Positions 24,301-37,917 of a stretch of 64,000 nucleotides of DNA are shown here, piece by piece. Within the stretch, counting starts at the first letter, position 1; every line of letters starts with the position of its first letter. This DNA comes from Diploscapter coronatus (lineage: Eukaryota; Nematoda; Chromadorea; Rhabditida; Rhabditidae). The stretch is from assembly GCA_964036155.1 (NCBI GenBank), contig OZ038422.1:60721201-60785200 (forward strand), in the 5' to 3' direction. The notes beneath the pieces are model-generated. The model saw nothing but the letters and a program-made list of their open reading frames with translations, ran no database searches and had not been told where the DNA came from. The position numbers and the translations under genes were made by a program.

Positions 24301-25929
24301 AACTTGAAGAGCTCTACAAGGTTTCATGGAAAACTCCAACGTTAACTCACATTACATTTGTAAACACAGTACGGATATATAGGGTAACTTCGGATAATTT
24401 TTTCCTGTCAAAGTTAATTTCGAAATTTTTTTTTTATATTTTTACATTATTCTCCTATTCAAGATCTACAAAATAAAAATATTATCACGAAATTTGGTTC
24501 AGAAATAAGAAAGTTATAGGGGGTTAAAGTTGACACTATGCTAGAATCATCCTTATTTTACGTGTTCGGACGCATTTTTCATGGTTTCGACCATCCTCAT
24601 TTTTGAAAATTTTTACATATTCAGATGCAGAATTGAATTATCTACAAAATAAGCCCATTTCCAGCTTGGGGTCGAAACTCTAATTTGGAGAAAAAATTGA
24701 AAAACTGCAGTCAGTCAGGGTTGAATTTTCGGAAATTAATTTTTTGGCGGGAAGTTATTGATGATAGCAGGTGGTCGTGGTTACATTATTTGTAGAGTTT
24801 TTCACAGGCTATCCGATGCTGAAAACCACGTTCGATTTGGCTCAGAAATAAGAAAGTTATGAATTTTTCCCCGAGGTCGGATCAGTCAAAACTTCAAGCT
24901 ACCGTAATCCTGCATACGATAATTTCTATGAAAAACGAATAGCACCACGAGAATCAGCGTGAAAAACTGAACAATATATGTGAAAATCAGCCAAATCGAC
25001 GGACCCTTGGAAACACCCCCTTTGCTAAGACTTTGGTTTTTCCTGACATTTACTCTTAAATGGATTAACTGAATCAAAAATCTATAGCAAGAGTACCCTC
25101 GACTCTCTTAGAAATCTGGATTGGAACAGTGGGCATGACTTGTTCTGAAGCCGCGAATGTTAAGGCTTGGTCGAGATTCTTCTATGACGACCGCGACGAA
25201 TCTCGAACATTCATGTGCATCATCACAAGTCATGATCACTCATAAATCCAGATCTCGAATACATATAAAAAGAACAAGATATAATGAATGATTGAAGTTT
25301 CAACTAGTGGATAATTATTAATTATATTTAGGGAGCCGAGTAAGAAATTTAGTTAATTGCAACGGAAGAAGAGTTGATTTTCAAAAATGCACAATATCGC
25401 AATACCAAATCTCCATATTTTGTAGTGGTGCGTTTATGAAAATCAGTTCTTCAATTTCCCGATGCGCTTTACTAAATTCCTTCAGATGAGCCGCCCCTGA
25501 CTGCTGCATGTGGTCATGTGAGTCATTTTTAATCCATTTAAATATTTACCTTTTATTAAAAAAATATATCGTTGCACAAAAATGAATTAATTTATACCGA
25601 GTGGATCATTTTCGAAAATCTAAAAATTATTTTGTCTTGTTGAGAGTTTGTAATAATGCTATTTTGATGAGTTACCGTGATCATCGATTTCCTAAAATGT
25701 ACTTGACTTCTCTACTTGTAAAAGAGATTTTGAAGTTGGCTTAGATCAAGGAAAATGAATTAAATGTCACTAAATACAGAAATTAATAACAACCAAAATG
25801 CACATTTTATAATGAATATTTCAGCTATGGTTTAGTGACGGATGGGGCAGCTATTTTGTAAGATTAAACTTAATCGGTGAAAATACGAATGCCGCAAATT
25901 CTCTAATAGAATCTTTTTTGAGAGGTTGA
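21352..25929 (+). CDS. Secreted Thr-rich C-type lectin-like protein, frame broken near 25340
   Basis: The first exon (21352-21454) encodes a signal peptide (MMNFAILLLLFKCSNSC). The second (21700-21888) is a mucin-like tract of almost only Thr and Ser. Exons 22106-22150, 22467-22516, 22577-22700, 23024-23082 and 23301-23353 then give a C-type lectin domain start (CPTGWDFVCGKCYQ, DTTVTWDMANAAC) up to WTPGEPS. All these joins are in phase. After WTPGEPSKKFS the frame meets TAA at 25354-25356, while the domain-like continuation (NCNGRRVDFQKC, then exons 25486-25517 and 25825-25929) lies one frame away. So the C-terminal third is uncertain, and the copy may be a recent pseudogene. The last intact intron (23354-25331) contains a 1.68-kb palindrome. 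Nematode proteins of this type are secreted, often in the gut, and linked to immunity; that role is only family knowledge. Confidence 0.6.
21886..21954 (+). repeat. Decayed duplicate of the exon at 22106-22150
   Basis: AATCCTTGTGTCCCAGATCC... followed by GGTCCAATAGCTGATTATC parallels GATCCTTGTTTCGCCGGTTC... and GCTCCATTAGCTAATTGTC at 22113-22150, and the similarity continues into the flanking intron. In this copy the donor GTAAGT has become CTAAGT. Confidence 0.65.
23384..25059. repeat. 1.68-kb near-perfect palindrome
   Basis: Two arms of about 580 bp (23384-23965 and 24475-25059) are inverted copies with few differences. The centre (about 23965-24475) is also inverted but more diverged: CTATATACCCGTACTG against CAGTACGGATATATAG. 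No transposase frame is present. This fits a foldback element, or a non-autonomous transposon with very long inverted ends, inserted in an intron. Confidence 0.85.
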
Positions 25930-26920
25930 GAATTAAAAGCTCCAAGATATTTATTACAGGTTTTGCGGTATGAAATATTTTAGTTAAAAATAACTAGAAA
26001 GTATGTATGATCAGATTTGGGAGATTTGATCCAATATTAGATTCGTTTAAATTCTTAAAAAAATATCACTTTTGATTACTAAAGGCTCGTGAAACTAGTT
26101 CAGAAACTCATGGATCCTATAAAAAAAACTCTTAAAATCATATTCAATATTTAGTGCGACAGTATTGTTTTTTCGGGGACTTATTATGTCTGCGAAACGG
26201 ACGAACGAATTCCCGCGTCATGCACTTGATTATCTTTCTTATCTGATATTTCATTTTTCGAATGAAAACTGTATAAATAATAAATTATTTTTATCAAAAA
26301 ATTGAAATGAAAACAAGTCGAAAGCTATGGCTCATTAATAAAACTACTTAACACTCTTCAGAGAAGTTCGATCAATTTGATTTTATTTTCGGGACGAGCA
26401 TCGACAGGTTAAACTGGGCATGCATGCTTTACTTTCTTGAAATTCAAACTGCAGATGAATAACGAACGAGAATCGTAGTATTTCGCAAAGAAGACTGAAT
26501 TTGAAATGTCTTATTAACGCATGTGGAAACATTCCTATCATCACTTAAATTTGATTCAAATTCTTCATTGAGGTGCTTCGATGGCATGAAATTATTCATA
26601 GGAGCTACGTAGATTTGAACTTAGTGCTCAGGATAAATGTCCAAAATTTAACTTGATTTTCTTCATAATGGTGACTTTATGTTCTTCCAAGGCGTTAGAT
26701 AAATTCTATCTCCGAATCCAAGGCGTATTTCGGTAGACGAAACTGGCAACGAATTAGTGCCCAGTTTCATTAATTGCGAACAGAAGAGGGATGATGAAAC
26801 CAAAATTAAAGATAAGCAAAAAATTACAAGGTTGCTTAGATCTGTGTCCGGATCCATGAAACTTCTAGTTTACTTCCTCTCGGTATCTCCTTCCGATTGA
26901 GAGCTTCCGAGTTTCGTGAA
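25930..26920. other. No supported gene
   Basis: AT-rich sequence downstream of the lectin gene and before the right inverted repeat. No coding signal is seen on either strand. Confidence 0.4.
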
Positions 26921-27183
26921 TCCGAAATATTATGATTTAAAGAATTTTTAAAAACGATGTAAGGCAAAAAAGCTTTCTTTGTACCTTCAATGCGATGTCA
27001 GAAGGCCACATCCAGAATAGTGAAAAAGCGTGTTCTACGCTTGCAGAAGGGGACGAGGCGAAACCGAGCCCATTTTTGTGAATGGAAGCTAGGGCTCTAT
27101 CAACTCATATGGGTCATACCCGATGGAAGGACTTGTACACAAATGCCAAGCTTTATTCGGGTCTTATAAATAGTGCGTCTTAA
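26921..27183 (-). repeat. Right copy of the 262-bp inverted repeat
   Basis: Reverse-complement partner of 17421-17685, about 98% identical. The two copies bracket 9.2 kb that holds both lectin copies. Confidence 0.85.
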
Positions 27184-27620
27184 ATTTTGAACAACAATGT
27201 TCAAAAATTGCCTATCTATCTGTGGATTTATTTATTTGGTTGTGAAACTGTTGTAAATATTTTCTTTCTGGAAGTAAACTTTTAAAAATATGCCTCTTCT
27301 AGTTTGTCATTCGAGCGCGTTGTACACTTTTGATTGCGGATTACGCAATTCAAACGTCCTCTTGCCATATTTAGCGCCTTTTGGCGTCTGTATGCAAAAT
27401 CACATGTTTCTCTCCCTCTCGTCCCGCCCATTGCGAAGAGTCAAACTTTTTCTTTCGGGTTTAAAAAATGCATTTTTCCGGAATCTTATTTTTTCATGAA
27501 ATTTTGATTTTACACCTTTTTCTAGAAAATTTTTTACTTCTTTTGCCACCGAATTTGATATTTTGTTAAATTTTATCGATTTTTCAAAAATTAATCTTTT
27601 TTCTTTAATTTTTCGGATAG
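27184..27620. other. Upstream region of the CDCA3-like gene
   Basis: No exon is supported. A more GC-balanced stretch at 27300-27440 may be promoter. Confidence 0.35.
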
Positions 27621-28033
27621 ATGGGCCAGTGGTTTGCCCGTCCAGACAACAGTATCGATAGCAACTTGAACGAGTCGTACAGCGTCGGATCAGGTGGAAC
27701 GAACAGTTGCAACAACACTCCCATTCAGGTAAATCGAAATTTCTCGATTTGTTAAATTTAAATTTTATGTTATAGTAGAAAATCATGACTTAGTGTCTTG
27801 GAAAACCTGAAATTTTAATTGACTATTCTTGAGTTGGAATTTTATTTTAAATGTTTAATAGTGACGTAGATTTTGAAGAACCATTAACCTATTCATAAAG
27901 GTCTAGATTTAGCTGATTCTTGAAACTTATTTTATTTTTCAAAATCTCTGAAATGATTTTCCAGGCCAAAGTATTTTCGCTGGACCCTCGCTCGCCTTTG
28001 CAAGACAGAACGCCCATTCAGATCTTCAAGTAA
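27621..28033 (+). CDS. 58-residue protein with CDCA3/Tome-1-like motif
   Basis: Two exons (27621-27728 and 27965-28033) total 177 nt, giving 58 residues. The protein starts MGQWFARPDN and ends LDPRSPLQDRTPIQIFK. The DPRSP...RTPIQ motif is the conserved N-terminal motif of CDCA3 (Tome-1), a mitotic-entry regulator in vertebrates that is much longer and ends with a KEN box, which is missing here. Gly2 could be myristoylated. Residues 10-35 are rich in Asn and Ser. The ATG directly follows an AG (GGATAG), so a spliced leader or 5' UTR exon is possible. The function is not established. The next gene on the same strand begins 0.9 kb downstream. Confidence 0.6.
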
Positions 28034-28928
28034 TTTGCTTTAATTTTTAAAACGTTGTTTATTTTTTCTGAAAGTCTATAGTAGCTGTATACTTCTTTAC
28101 CTGTTTACCCACGTTTCATAAACTACTCCTTTTCAAATAACGCTATTTCAAAATTTCTCTGCACTCTTTTTACGCGCCATGTTGGTTTGTTTGGTTTCGC
28201 AAAAACGTTTCGTATTCGTTGAAAACAGCAGCAGCGAAAAGAAGCGGTCTATTTATTTTTTACCAAGGACGACACCCGGTCTAGAAATTTGCCTGATTCA
28301 TCGTTTTTCCCGCCCGTTAATATATAGGCTTCGAAAACCGGCTGTTACATAGAATTTTCATCTTTGAATATTTCGAGCAAGTATCTACTAGTTTGCTTTT
28401 TGTGATGGCTCACCATTTTGCCAGCGTTTTTGGGAAAAACAACAGTTTCCATCGATTTTTCAAATTTTATCACTTTCATTCAAAACGCGAGAAATTGCAA
28501 ATAAGTCATCCCTGTAAATATTTCTCAGCAGAGCTTATCGATTCGAGTCATTCTTTTGGAGTTTTCCTCTTTTATCATCTCTATCACTTCCTCAAAAATA
28601 TTAATTCTCAATCCCTTGAATCATTTTCAATTTACTTCTTTTGAATAAGTTTCAAGTTCACTTGAAATATTTTTCCTTAAATTCTCAACACATCAATAAT
28701 CGCTTTTATTCGCTACACAATTTTAAAATTTGGTTATTTCCCTTTTTCGAATTTCTTCCTAAGAGTTTCATTTTTTTCAGGAAAATATCTATTCGAACTT
28801 GATAAAGTTTTCTGAATTTGAAATTCTCTAAAAATATCCACTTCCAGAAAGAAACTAATTTCACGTACTTCTATTATTATTATTATTATTTTAAAATTTT
28901 TCAAAATTTCTAAAAGGATAATTTTCAG
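28034..28928. other. Intergenic, no gene seen
   Basis: AT-rich apart from 28150-28330. A TTTTCAG acceptor at 28922-28928 just before the ATG at 28936 suggests a 5' UTR intron or a trans-splice site for the next gene. Confidence 0.4.
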
Positions 28929-28935
28929 GAAAAAA

Positions 28936-31900
28936 ATGTCGAAGCGTCACGTGTCCTATGCTGATGGGATCGAGAATAGTCGCGATCTGATCGGGAAGCA
29001 GGCCAGACTCTCCTTGCCTAATGAGGCCGATGACAACAGGCAAGACGACTTCGACCTGCCTGAGGGCGATGAGAGGAGAAAGGCGCACGAGGAACAGGTA
29101 TGAAGATTTTTTAAAAGTTTTTTTTTTTTTTTTAGAATTATCGGAAAATGCCTCCACGCAATGACGTTAATTCAAAATGACATACGGGTTTTGAGACATA
29201 AGTTATGGATTTTCGACAAAGAATGTTTATATGTCATTTGAAAGAAAAATGAAGAGCAGGTCTAGTGATTTTTTAAAGCTTGTAGCTAACCTAGATCGAA
29301 TTGATGATATTTGCAAAATGTTTCATTTTTCCAAGATTTTGAACCACACTTAAGAAATTTGTTAAAAACTTGGGCGAAATATACTTGTATATCTTATTGC
29401 TCAATTTCAAAGATGCATTTCCTTTTATCGAATGATTGAAACTTATGAAAAGAAATCGTAAATTTTATTTTCTTTCAGGAAGACGAGGAAGAGTCAGCGA
29501 ATAAGAAGAAGCACACACTGGACAGTGACGAGGAGGAAGAGGAGGACCATAAGAGGCTGGACATGAGAAAGGTTAGCATTTTTACAATAAGTATTTTTGA
29601 AAATGATAATTCCACAAATTCGGCACTTCTGGGCTACTGAATGAAATACTTTCTTTCATTTTAAATTTGTAACAAAGAAAAGTTGGATTTTTTTAATTTA
29701 GGTGGAAGGCGAGGAAGACACCTCGATCGATTTCGACGGGAACACGAAGATTACGGCGTTCAACATGAAAGAGGACATGGAGGACGGACACTTCGATGCC
29801 GATGGCAACTTCATCTTCGACAAGAAGGGAAAGGTCTGGACTTTTTTATTTTAAAAATCCTCAATCTTATTTTTTTACAGTGAAAAGTAGGATGATTTTG
29901 TGAAAAAATGAAAAATCATGCAAAATCTTGATTTTTAGATAAGTTTTATGTGTTAATCGAAAAATGGATTTTTGAAAAATGTTTCAGGAAATCAAGGACG
30001 CGTGGCTGGACAACGTCGACTGGGCGGGGATCAAGCAGAAGGCTGGCAAGCAGTGGGTCGACAAGGATCAGGAGGTAGACAATAAAAATAAAAAGAACGC
30101 GTTTTTCATTAATTCGAATTTCTTTTAGAGCGACGATGACGACCTCCCCATGCCGGCGATGACGGATGAGAGAAAGAAGATGATTTTCGAGGAGCTCTTC
30201 CAACTCCTCAAACCCAACCAGACCGTCGCCAAGGCGCTCAGCGAGTTGAAGGTACGAATTTTTTAAAATAGACTTCAGACAGACTTGTGAAATTTCGAGC
30301 CGCGCAGTTAACCGTAAGAAACCAGACAGTGTCTTATCGAGACACGGAAAGAGAGCATGCTCTTTCTCTCGACAAACATACTATCTCATTTCATGCGGTT
30401 CGAAATTTCCCAAGTTTGGTCTCCGAAGTTATGCTTCGTTTCAACGCTATAAGGTATTTTTCCATTTGTGAATTTGAAACGAAAATGATTTTTGCAATTT
30501 TCAAATGATCCATATTTTCGAATTTCGTTTCCATTCAATCAGAGAGCTCACTAACTAACTAATATATTTTGCAAGAATTTATTTTCTTAAGTTTCAAGCA
30601 ACTCAAAATCAGCATCATTTACTTTAGGTAATGTTGTTAGCTCATTTTTCTCTTTGAAGCTAATAAAATTTGAATTACCTTATTTTAAGAATTATGTTCC
30701 AGAAGTCCAAAGGCCTATCCGCGGCAGAAGAGAGAAAGAGGAGATGGGCTGCGAAGAAGGCGGGCACCGCAATCGAAGAGACTGAAGACGAGAAGAAGAC
30801 GACTCGACTCTCTGGCCTAGCTGATGAAATGATCAACGCCGGATTTGTGAGTGTTCTTATTTTTATTTTGATGAAAGTAGGATGAAATTTAACATTTCAT
30901 AATTTGTGAAACTATTTACCGAGATTTTCTGAAACATCGTGCTCGCCGCTAGAATTTGACGCTGGAAAGGACTCGCTCCAATGCGAAACGAGTGTTTTCC
31001 CTCGCTTCTTTTTCCCCAGCAACGAGCGAAAGGAGGATAACACTCAATTCTCATTGGAGCGCACTCTTTCCAGCACCCAATTCTGGCGGCGAGCATTATA
31101 AAATGTTTATTCTTTCAAAAAATATGATGCAATTTTGAAATATTTTCATCTTTTCAATTTCCAGATGGACGCGTACGAGTGGACACGGGAGCGCATCAAG
31201 TTCCTCCTCGAAAAGGTGAATCCGTCCATCGGCGAGGGACTCGACATGTTCTCCGATGAACCTCCGGCTGTCACTGCTTCGGCTTCGAAAGGTAAGGGGA
31301 TATATGAAATCTCTTTATATTCGTCTTTCATATGAGATTTGTAAATCTATTCTCCATTCTTTTATTTTTAAGAAGACATGAAATATAATTTTTAAAGAGG
31401 ACTTTTAAAATCCTTATTCTGACCATAGAAATAATTTAGGAGATCAATTTCCCTACCTCTGATAAGTAAAATAATGTTTTTGTCGAAAATGATTAAATTA
31501 CGGATTTTGATTAATTTTATTTTTCAGACGCTCCCTCAACCTCTGAGGCTCAGGACGATCTCGACACTGTCATGTGGGAGTACAAGGAAGATGACGGAGG
31601 TGCAACTAAGGTTCAGGTAAACAATTTTGATTTTCAATCAATGTATTTTTAAACGTTGTTTTACAAACACTAACCTTTTCCTCTTGAAAATATTATGATT
31701 TTTGAAACCTATTTTCGGGAAGTTTTTTTTTCGACGAAAAAAGCCCTGTGTTTTACTAGCAACTGTCTATTTACGCTTAAAATTTTTTTTTTTTATAATT
31801 GTTGAAACCAAGTTTAGGAGATATATTTTTCAAAATTTAATTTCAGGGCCCCTTCACTTCTGAACAAATGGCACAGCGTCAGCAGAACGGTGAATTGGCG

Positions 31901-31978
31901 CAGAAAGGCGTAGCTCGTCGCGTCTCGACTTCGGAATTCCATCCCGTCGCTCGAATCGACTTTGATATCTACTGCTAG
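28936..31978 (+). CDS. CD2BP2: CD2BP2 / Lin1-type GYF protein (U5 snRNP factor)
   Basis: Nine exons (28936-29097, 29479-29571, 29702-29833, 29988-30074, 30129-30251, 30703-30846, 31165-31291, 31528-31616, 31847-31978) total 1089 nt, giving 362 residues. The N-terminus is KRHVSYADGIENSRDLIGKQ, and a very acidic stretch follows (DSDEEEEEDHKRLDMRK). Next come DTSIDFDGNTKITAFNMKED and DGHFDADGNFIFDKKG, the conserved first third of CD2BP2/Lin1. A middle helical part has KKMIFEELFQLLKPNQTVAK. The C-terminal GYF domain begins VMWEYKEDDG and contains GPFTSEQM and RIDFDIY. In other eukaryotes this protein joins the U5 snRNP with PRP6 and PRP8. Odd: the expected W...GYF signature after GPFTSEQM reads AQRQQNGEL, so the aromatic residues of the Pro-binding pocket are mostly missing. 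Two introns carry hairpin elements. Confidence 0.9.
30289..30409. repeat. Short element with inverted ends
   Basis: GAAATTTCGAGCCGC at the left end is answered by GCGGTTCGAAATTTC at the right. The perfect palindrome AAGAGAGCATGCTCTTT is near the centre. It sits in the fifth intron of the CD2BP2 gene and looks like a MITE. Confidence 0.65.
30932..31108. repeat. Long-hairpin element in an intron
   Basis: Arms of about 75 bp pair with few mismatches: TGCTCGCCGC, CGCTGGAAAG and CGCTCCAATG are all matched in reverse on the right arm. The loop is about 12 nt. It is GC-rich compared with its surroundings and lies wholly within the sixth intron of the CD2BP2 gene. Confidence 0.75.
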
Positions 31979-32835
31979 AAAAAAGGAGCAAAGAAATGCG
32001 AGTTCGACCTAGGGAGCATAAAAGTCTGGCCTAAAATAATTTATCTTTATCTTTTTCAAAATTTCCTTGGTTTCTTAGGTCTGATTAAAATTCTCCATAG
32101 GTTGGTGGAAAGATGAAACAAGTTGCTCCTGAATTTGAAATAATTCAAGAATTTAGTCACAGGTTTAGCTTTGACTTTTGAATTTGAAATATCGTAATCT
32201 TCCACGAGATTTTTTTTAAAGAACACGTAAGCTTATAAGCTTCAAAAGGGTACAAATTTGGAAATTCATTTTATTTTTGTTCTAGAGATAGCATACTTCA
32301 TTAAAATTACGATATTTCAACTTTTAGACCAAAATTTTGTCCACTCTGTATATTGGAATTCTCTTAAATCTTAAAACGGTTGTGCTTCTAAACTTGGATT
32401 TTTCCAAAGTATTTTTACATCGCTAATTTTTATCAGATTGTTCAGCTTCTCTTGATCTGGTATTTTGTAGAATAGTAACGTTCAAATCAAATCCGCTTTC
32501 AGTAATTTTGAAAATCTCATTTTTCTCGAAATTTTCATCTAAACCTCTATTTGTTGGTCATTTTCAGGGGTTTTGGTAAATCTGAAACTTGTAGATTTTC
32601 CAAAGTTCTGATTTTCGCCTAACGACATTATTTTACCGTCTCTTGTAAAACTTGCCCCATATTTATCGTTGTTGACCCTACCGTATTCCTCATTATTAAG
32701 TAAAGTATTTTGACCATTTTGTCATTTTTTCCTGTTAAAAACGGTTGCTAGCCGTAGAAAATACCGCTGAGTTAATTAGGCAACTAGAGAAATGGTAAAT
32801 TTTCAGATAGTTAGCCTAATTATCGGGGGAGAGAC
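31979..32835. other. Intergenic between CD2BP2 and Rab35 genes
   Basis: AT-rich. It includes the CD2BP2 3' UTR and the Rab35 promoter. No further gene is seen. Confidence 0.45.
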
Positions 32836-35271
<2,436 letters not shown>

Positions 35272-37917
35272 GCAGAAGGAAACGAGGTTAGAATTTACTC
35301 GAACTTACCTTTTTACTTGCATTTTTGTAATCTTTTTTTCATTTTTATCTTTGAAAATTACAAAAATGGAGGAACTTCACAAGAAATTATCGAGTCTTGT
35401 ATATTTTGAAATCTTCGTGAGTTTTAAAAATGCCACTCTGGAAATGTACGTTTCAAAAATGGTATTCGGCATGTTAGAAATACATGAACAACTGGTAACG
35501 CTGGTGTCAAATGCCCCATTTTTAAAACAGTACTTTCAAAACGAGTATCTAGTGAAAACTTTGCAGATCTCAAAAATGCAAGACTTTCCGAAATTCTCTG
35601 AAAATCGCCATTTCATTTGAAATTCGTGGTCTTCATAGGTTTCAGAAAAGATTTAAAATCTATGAAGATTGCAAATACTGATTTTATTCAAACAAACTCA
35701 AAACTTCAACATGTTTGAAAGACTGAATAGTTTTTAATCTTTCCTCCTCACACAACGACTTTGTCTCTTTTTAATTATCTCGAAAATGTGATATTTGTAA
35801 TTTTTCCCAAAATTTTTCGAATCTTCAATATTTTCTTATCGCCAAAGCCCAATGATAATGATTTCGCTTATTTTCAGGACAATTTCTAGTTTTTCCCTTA
35901 TTTATTATTCAGAAAAGGATATTGTAGTCTGAGTGAGTGTGGCTTATTTTTCAATCTTGACCACGCCCACATCAAACATAAGTTATTGATGAACGCTCAC
36001 GAGTCAATCATGATAATAGAAATTCTATGTTCCTTTAAATTATCTAAATTCTATCTTTCCTCGTACAGCTTCGATTTTGATAAAATTTGTCGAAAACGCA
36101 TCACTATGGAATACAAGAATAAAGTTTCGTGCAATAAAAGAAATAAATTAGTTATGTTTTCAAATACTAACAATAAGTTTAGTCTGCAATTAAAATAATG
36201 TTAAATGCGTTATATGGCGGTAGCTTCAAAAAATAAAAATATAATGGTGAAATGTCATTTTCAAAGAATATTTTTTCCTATATTTTAGTCGACGTGTCCT
36301 TACATTCGCACGCGTAGGGCACCGTTTTCATCAAATAAACAAAGCTATTTTCTAGTTTTCAAGAACTTTCGTTGTTTCTTTCCATTAAAATTCAAGTATT
36401 TTTCAAGAAAAATCTTTATTTCTCATAAAATCAACTCTAGTACCACATTTACAAATTCTCCGAGTGAGACTAGGCCCAGGACTTAGAGGAAGATAGCTAC
36501 AGGATACTCTGCTCTAAAGTTAAATTTAGAGCAAAGCATACGATCTTTAAAACTATACCGTATTTTCTCTAATAGAAGTCCGGGATCTTATAATTTTAAG
36601 TGTTATTTCTAGGAGACTTCTATTAGAGATTACGGTATTTTATCTATAAGATAACATAAATAATTATACGCAAATTGTAAAGCAAAAATTAGACGTAAAA
36701 GACGAGAAAAAGTCTCGAATAGAAAAATTGTATCACAGTTTCGAATAAGGAAATTTTCGGATGAAATTTGCGAAAAATACCTAAATTTCATGAAAATTAT
36801 ATTATTTTTAGTTTTCCAGAGAAATTAATTGAATAAAGAATAGAGGCGAAGCTTAACACGTATTTAGTAGTTTTTAGATACAATTTAAATCTAGGCATAG
36901 GAAGAAGATTATTTTGGGAAAATGGATAGATATTTACAATTTTACATAATTTCTATGGCTAATTTTTCATAAATATTAGGTTTTTGCTAAAAGAAGAACA
37001 ATCCCGCAATGACAAGTTTTTCGACTAATTACAACAAGTAAAATAAAAATCAGGAAAGATAGGATTAGGTCGCGCCCATTTTGAATAAAATTTAAAGGAA
37101 ATATCTGGAAGATTTACAAAATCCATGATAGCTTATTGAATGCGTTATGATGGTCCTTTATTGGACTTTCACAAACCGTTTGATTGGAAGTTTTACTCAT
37201 TTACTCAAAAAGATGAAAATCCATTGAGAATCGGGTCGATCGGTGGATGAGTTTTAAGGGGATTACCGGATTTCGAACAGATTTACGGGGATTTCTTTTC
37301 AAACTGAAAAAAATCATTTTGAAAGAAAAAATCGATGGAAAACCATATATTGTTTGGTGTATATTTGGTCTAGCCGAGAATACAATATTTTTAAAGTTAA
37401 ATGTAGAGTCCCCAAACTCCATCCCTGAAATGTTGGTGGCAGAAGCGTGGTAGTTGGAAATCAAAAATTCGAGACGAAAGTACCCTTCAAACCCCGAATG
37501 TGTCGAAAACCCTACTATCTAAATCGACGATAAAACCCAATAAAATTGTTCTGTGCTAAATATCAGTATATAATTTTTGTGTCCACGCGCATTTATGAAG
37601 TTTAAAGTTTTTCAAAATATGTTCATTTCGAACGATTGATTTTTTCGGCCTAGGAAATTTTAAATTTCATCTTTCCATTCCTGGTAACATTTCTGCACAA
37701 AAATTTTATTCAAAAGATCAATCCGGCATATCTGCTTGGGGACCCTAGTTAAATGTTAATCAAGTTTCTAAATACGTCGTACTGAAACAAATAAATGCTT
37801 TGACACATATTATCATATCAGTTGTCGTTATTTCAAGGATTGCCGAAAATACCGTATTCCCGACTCGACTATGTTTTCGTGAGCTTATTACTTATTCGAA
37901 AAGGGGGCGTGACTCGA
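35272..37917. other. Intergenic, no supported gene
   Basis: AT-rich, 2.6 kb between convergent genes. Open frames at 35351-35620 and 37201-37464 are low in complexity or open on both strands, without splice partners. It includes the Rab35 3' UTR and a hairpin at 36557-36637. Confidence 0.45.
36557..36637. repeat. Hairpin with 24-bp arms
   Basis: Left arm ACCGTATTTTCTCTAATAGA (36557 on) matches the reverse complement of the right arm ending GAGATTACGGTAT (to 36637), with few mismatches. It lies between the Rab35 and SMIM14 genes. Confidence 0.65.

Noticed and set aside
35351..35620. 89-residue open frame downstream of Rab35
   Set aside because: AT-rich codon use and no recognisable domain. 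It lies where the Rab35 3' UTR is expected.
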